The notes beneath the pieces were generated by a model. It was not told the origin of the DNA. It did no database searches and saw only the letters and a program-made list of their open reading frames with translations. A stretch of 64,000 nucleotides of DNA. Source: Lantana camara. Lineage: Eukaryota > Streptophyta > Magnoliopsida > Lamiales > Verbenaceae. This document shows positions 59,523 to 64,000 of this stretch, in pieces. Position 1 is the first letter of the stretch; each line of letters begins with the position of its first letter. The DNA lies in assembly GCA_037501455.1 (NCBI GenBank), contig CM074858.1:75800501-75864500 (forward strand), read 5' to 3'. The position numbers and the translations under genes are program-made.

Positions 59523-61133
59523 GTGGCTCGGTTAGCTAACATCTCAGTTCAGTCGGATTTGAAACAGAGGTTGTTGGATTCTCAGGCTTCGGATGCAGAG
59601 ATTCAGAGATTAGTGGTTCGGTCTAGGATAGACCCCGAGACGAAGTTTGGGTTTGATGATTCCGGTTTGTTCAGGTTCAAGACCAGGGTTTGTGTTCCAG
59701 AAAACCTCAAGAGGTTAATACTTGAGGAAGGACATCGTTCGGGATATTCTATTCACCCCGGTGGTACGAAGATGTACCGAGATTTGAAGGAATACTTCTG
59801 GTGGAATGGCATGAAGAGAGATATCGCGAACTTTGTGAAGCGGTGTCTCACGTGTCAAGTGGTGAAGGCAGAACACCAGAAACCGGGAGGAACTCTCCAA
59901 CCACTTCCGATTCCTGAATGGAAGTGGGAGCAAGTGACTATGGACTTTGTGGGCTTGCCTAGATCAAGAGGAGGTTATGATGGAATTTGGGTGATAGTCG
60001 ACCGATTGACCAAGTCTGCTCATTTTCTCAAGGTGAAGATGTCTTATAAGACCCCGAAGTTGGCAGAATTGTATTGTAATGAGATTGTGAGACTTCATGG
60101 GGCGCCTGCTAGTATTGTCTCAGATCGTGATCCGAGGTTCACAGCTAAGTTTTGGCAGGATCTTCAGAGTAGGTTGGGCACGAGGCTTAATTTCAGCACC
60201 GCTTTTCATCCTCAGACAGATGGACAGTCAGAGAGACTGATTAAGTATTTGGAGGATTTATTACGAGCGTGTGCTTTGGATTTCAAGGAAAAGTGGGATA
60301 AGCATTTAGCTCTGGTTGAGTTTGCCTATAACAACAGTTTTCAGACCTCTATTGGTATGGCTCCCTACGAGGCACTATATGGAAGGAAGTGTAGATCGCC
60401 TCTATTTTGGGATATGGAAGATTGGCGGTGGACCGAGGAGAATAAGCTTGAAAGAGCAACACCTCGAGAGAGATTGGATAAGACCACTGCTAAGGTTAAA
60501 TTGATTCAACAGAGAATGAAGGCAGCTCAGGACCGTCAGAAGAGCTATGCGGATAAGAGGAGAAGACCCCTTGAGTTTGAAGTCGGAGATAAGGTTTTCT
60601 TGAAAGCATCTCCGAGGAAGGGATTTTCTCGAATAGGTCGAGGTGGGAAGCTTAACCCGAGATACCTTGGACCTTTTGAAATCCTTGAGAGGGTTGGAGA
60701 AGTGGCGTATAGGTTGGACCTACCGCCGAGACTGACCGGGATACATAATGTGTTTCATGTCTCGCAGCTCAGGAAATTTTATCCCGAAGAATCAACTATT
60801 CTCCCTGTTGAAGAGGTACAACTTGAGACGGATTTGACAATAGTAAGGCACCCGGTTGAGATTCAAGACCGGAAGATACAAGTGTTGAGGAATAAACAGA
60901 TTCCCTTGGTCCGAGTTCTTTGGAGAGATCAGAAATCTGAAGAATCTACTTGGGAGACTGAGGAGAAGATGAGACAGTTGTACCCAGAGTTGTTCTCAGG
61001 TCAGACAGTTAACCTGGGGACCAGGTTCTCCGAAGGGGGGGAGGTTGTAACACCCCGACTCACAGTCGGTACAGGTAAATTATGTGATTTATCAATATTT
61101 GCGTTTTGGATTAATTATTTACAACTTATATGA
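59523..61133 (+). pseudogene. Element E gag-pol, second part: integrase and chromodomain
   Basis: In the same frame as the first part, directly after its TAA. Integrase zinc region [11 protein letters not shown] ... CLTCQ; core with [29 protein letters not shown] and [15 protein letters not shown] module YLGPFEIL; chromodomain-like tail STWETEEKMRQLYPELF. The MDFVGLP segment lacks one residue relative to MDFVSGLP in B2, an in-frame 3 nt loss next to the first catalytic aspartate. After the usual end (PELF) the frame has no stop. It runs through the hairpin and polypurine tract and 88 nt into the 3' LTR, ending at 61131-61133. GTG at 59523 is not a likely start. Confidence 0.92.
61011..61045 (+). 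promoter_or_regulatory. Hairpin and polypurine tract of element E
   Basis: AACCTGGGGACCAGGTT (61011-61027) gives a perfect 7 bp stem with a GGA loop. AAGGGGGGGAGGT (61033-61045) adjoins the LTR. The stem sequence is unrelated to that of B/G/H/I, but position and shape are the same. Confidence 0.85.
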
Positions 61134-62071
61134 ATTATTTGAACTTATATGAATTATGTGAATTAATGTTGCATGCGATTTATTCGTTTTAATTTGAGTT
61201 GGCCTTATTTGAACCTGTATTTGTTGAACCGAACCAACTTGAACCGGGAACCCTGAACCGAACCCGTGAACCGACCGGTCCAGCCTTAAAGGCTGAACCA
61301 TTTCTCTCCTCCCTCATTCTTCACGTTATTTTTCAGCAACTCCAAGCCAAGAGAGAGCCAAACCCCAAGTGATCATTCCAAACTTCCCAAGCCAATATCT
61401 CTCTCGTTTCTTCGTCTTTTCTTGAACTTAGGTAGGTTTCGGAATCCCCTCGTCGTGCTCGTCATTTATATGGTTTAATTTCTGAGTTTGGAGTGAGTTT
61501 TGCATGCCTTTGCTTCCCTACGTGAATAGTAAGGGTTTAATGAAAAATGAGATTACTTGCTCTTTGCTTGTTGTAATTGATCCCTAGCTTCATTTATGAG
61601 TTGTATATGTTGTATGTGTTGCATTTATTACATTTAATCTTTGGTTGGTTGAGCATTTATGAATGATCATGATTTATGCTTGAATATTGCATTCCCTTGA
61701 TCATGCATTTTAATTCCGTATTCTTGAGTTATTTGAGTGTTTATATGTCAAGCATGATTTATATGTATTGTTTGTGCATTTTGAGAAGTTGTGGCAAATT
61801 TTAGGGTTGGTTTTGGCCATTTTTGGCACCATTTTGGAGCTTCCCCTGTTTTCTGTAAAAATTTTCTGCTCCAGCTTTCGAACAAGGCCGGAACGGCCGT
61901 TCCCGCCCAGTTTCAAACTGGGAACGACCGTTCCCAGGCCTTTACTGTTCATGCCGAGAGTGGGAACGACCGTTCTCAGCTTGTACTGGGAACGGGAATG
62001 GCCGTTCCCATGGCCGGAACCCTTCTACTGGGTCAAATCCGCGAGGGTGGATTTTTCCCTTTGGAAAAATC
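61046..62071 (+). repeat. 3' LTR of element E, truncated by LTR F
   Basis: It matches 53713 onward almost base for base to about 62055. Relative to the 5' LTR it lacks about 35 bp around one GGGGGTGGATTTT repeat, consistent with slippage between repeats. The palindrome cluster is at 61888-62012. The LTR stops at AAATC (62067-62071). Confidence 0.92.
61888..62012 (+). promoter_or_regulatory. Palindrome cluster, 3' LTR of E
   Basis: Same four sites as in the 5' LTR. The third has one arm changed (GGGAACGACCGTTCTC). Confidence 0.8.
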
Positions 62072-64000
62072 TGTAACACCCCAAACGGAGGATGCCACAT
62101 CCCCCGCACTAGGACCCCGACCCGGTCATGAAATAATAGTCCATGCCCGAATCCGAATCATAGCGAACGGGTGACCAACTCACACACTAGGCTAGGCGGA
62201 TCTAACTTGACAAACTCAGAGTGCGGAAGCAATTAAAACGAACAACAATAGATAGTGGAAGCATTTAAAACAAAACATACAAAGCAGGTGACGGGTTCAA
62301 CTAGCATAGATACCTAATCCCGAATATCATTTCAGAATCCAATATAATATCAGCATAAGTATCATCAATATCTAATGACATCCAAATTCTAGCTTACGAA
62401 CCCCACATGGGCTTAAGTCTAAGTAGAGCATACAACATAACCTTCGAGTCCGAAACATAGATACAAAACATAATTAAAGTATGCGACAAATGCATCCTAA
62501 TACCAACTAGACCGACAAGTGGGACTCAGGAGACTCACTTCCGCCTAGCTCAAGCCAAAAGGAAACCTGCAAACTAAAAGATAAAATGAGGTGTCAGTCA
62601 ACTGACTGAGTGAGGGGGCTAACGCACACCCACAATATATATATAAAGAGCACATCACATATCAAAAGGGTGAACTCATGAACCGGAGATAGGTGTTGCA
62701 TACCAAAGCGTTTCAAAGCAAAACCCAAATATATATATATATACTTAGAAAACATTTTCAGAAACTCTATTCCGATTCATGATTCCCATAACATATCATA
62801 CCATATGCTCGGCGAGTACGAGCTTCCAACCTCAACTCCTCATATCATAACAAAACAGAAATAACATACCAACCTCAACTCCGGGTGATGGTAGGGTTGC
62901 GCGACCCTAACCATCCATAATAAAACCGTCTAAAATAGACTCGACCTCAAGGGGTAGCGAACCCACAAGAGTCCTCCCCGGCCTTAGCCGAAGGCTCAAG
63001 ATATCACGCCTCCTCCATCACCCTAAAGTCGCGCAATGATATCTCAAATGGAACTACGCAATGGATAAATGCCCCGACGGCCCTAACCGTCCCGGGGGTA
63101 CCCACTCCCGCAGCTCCTCGGAACGCAATGGATAAATGCCCCGTCGGCCTTAACCGTCCCGGGGGTACCCATTCCTGCAGTTCCTAGGATCCATAACATA
63201 ATAGAACAGGATAGAACAGATACCATATAACATGGCCAACTCGCTAAAGAAACATAACACAATCGATTATTCCAAAAGGCTCACATATACCTCCATAATA
63301 GTTTTCCAAAACCAAAGGTGGTCCATAAGATCATACCCATATCATATCCAACACATACTAAATCATAAGTATAAGATATACTCGCATGCGGGGATTAAAA
63401 ACAGCACATTAAGGCCATAGGTCAATAACTATACAAAATCCTAAACCTCACCTCGTGAAAGTAGAGTCTGCGAGTGTGAAGGGCCAAACACTCTAAACCT
63501 CTGGCCCACCGGCACCACCAAACTCTGTGACAAGACATACAGAAGCCCAGACTTAGACTCTATATGAACCAAACAAGAGGCACGGCGTTGCTCAACTTGA
63601 TCGTGGTTATGCATAAGTGTTCATGTTGTGCTTGGATAAGGTGTCGTGCTCATTCAAGGCATATCAATGCTCAATAAGGTCATATTTACAAGCAACCGAC
63701 ATGCAATTCCATATCAAAAGATGCAAGATCAATTTAGGAAATCAATGTATTCACAAAATGCATATTAAATCATCCAATGTCACAGGGTTCAATTATAATG
63801 TTAGAATTAAGCATCAAGTTCATATACACGACATAAATACATGATCAAAGACGATAAAGAGTATTCGGACAAGTTAAGAGAATTGAATAAGAATTATATA
63901 ATGCCAAGTAAGTTCAAATTTTAATTCAATAAGAAACTTTTACATCTCAAGACATGATTTGTACAAGTTAAGTACCTTATGATACATGCATACATATATC
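62072..64000 (-). repeat. LTR F, 3' part, runs off the window
   Basis: On the minus strand the LTR ends ...GGGGTGTTACA at 62072. It has the U5 signature, CAGTCAGTTGACTG (62595-62608) and an exon-like cassette at 63452-63524 (acceptor TTGTCACAG, donor CACGAG/GTGAGG). No primer site adjoins its 3' end, so it is a 3' or solo LTR. A 67 bp tandem duplication lies at 63056-63189. Nothing else was recognised up to 64000. Confidence 0.8.
63056..63189 (-). repeat. 67 bp tandem duplication in LTR F
   Basis: Two copies starting ACGCAATGGATAAATGCCCC at 63056 and 63123 contain CCGTCCCGGGGGTACCCA and differ at several bases. Confidence 0.85.

Larger units (their letters stand above)
53713..62071 (+). mobile_element. 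Element E: near-complete Ty3/gypsy (Tekay/Del-like) element
   Basis: 5' LTR 53713-56336, primer site 56345-56356, gag-pol 56568-61133, hairpin and polypurine tract 61011-61045, then a 3' LTR from 61046 cut at 62071 by LTR F. The first 1 kb of the two LTRs is nearly identical, so insertion is recent. It is a different family from B: gag and pol align along their length but at clearly lower identity, and the LTR sequence is unrelated except for short shared motifs. Confidence 0.93.

Noticed and set aside
1..64000. Host genes, rRNA, organelle insertions
   Set aside because: Every stretch could be assigned to LTR-element DNA or to unrecognised noncoding sequence inside such elements. No exon-intron gene with a host domain was seen.

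Overview
The window is plant nuclear repeat DNA. I found no host gene, tRNA or rRNA gene. Every long reading frame belongs to a Ty3/gypsy LTR retrotransposon. Gag has CCHC knuckles, pol runs protease, reverse transcriptase, RNase H, integrase and a C-terminal chromodomain-like tail. The primer sites match plant initiator tRNA-Met, and the LTRs are 2.6-3.9 kb. This points to the chromovirus Tekay/Del lineage in an angiosperm. Species cannot be read from the sequence. The AT-rich content and many nested insertions suggest pericentromeric or other heterochromatin.

Layout, using my own labels. The left edge is an onion of right-hand insertion ends: an LTR ending at 1004 lies inside non-autonomous element A (minus, 1005-7944). 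A lies inside an E-like LTR (7945-9671), which lies inside an F-like LTR (9672-9959), which lies inside the internal region of element G (plus, 9960-11861). G's 3' LTR starts at 11862 and is split into 11862-13604, 45698-47197 and 53455-53712. The first gap holds a short chimeric LTR (C), itself split by element B (13820-43167) and by a copia-like solo LTR (43612-45572). B is a tandem LTR-internal-LTR-internal-LTR unit on the minus strand with one pair of AAATT duplications. Its middle LTR is split by non-autonomous element I (24050-32497, duplication TCATA). The second gap in G holds small non-autonomous element H (47198-53454). Element E (plus, 53713-62071) is the third; its 3' LTR is cut by an LTR of family F (62072 to the end).

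Three gag-pol copies are present. B1 (17555-22078) has three nonsense codons and B2 (34558-39081) has two. E (56568-61133) has one, and its frame runs on into its 3' LTR. None has a frameshift, so these are young elements. A, G, H and I have no usable reading frame but keep the primer site and/or polypurine tract where visible and share LTR-end motifs with B and E, so they were probably mobilised in trans.

The most interesting signals are noncoding. (1) Each LTR family has a cluster of 4-6 short palindromes at one place, but the palindrome sequence differs by family: GGGAACGGCCGTTCCC, GTGACACCCCCGTGTCAC or GGTCGCGGCCGCGACC. (2) Every LTR inspected has a 67-75 nt exon-like cassette between a pyrimidine-AG acceptor and an AG/GT donor. 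There is also an upstream donor, a conserved CAGTC/GACTG stem before a second acceptor, and a CAG directly before the gag ATG. Together these suggest a spliced leader built into the LTR. (3) A hairpin touches the 3' polypurine tract in all families and its stem sequence changes while pairing is kept. (4) The non-autonomous elements share a second, internal polypurine tract and arrays of GAGAGACGGGG hairpin repeats.
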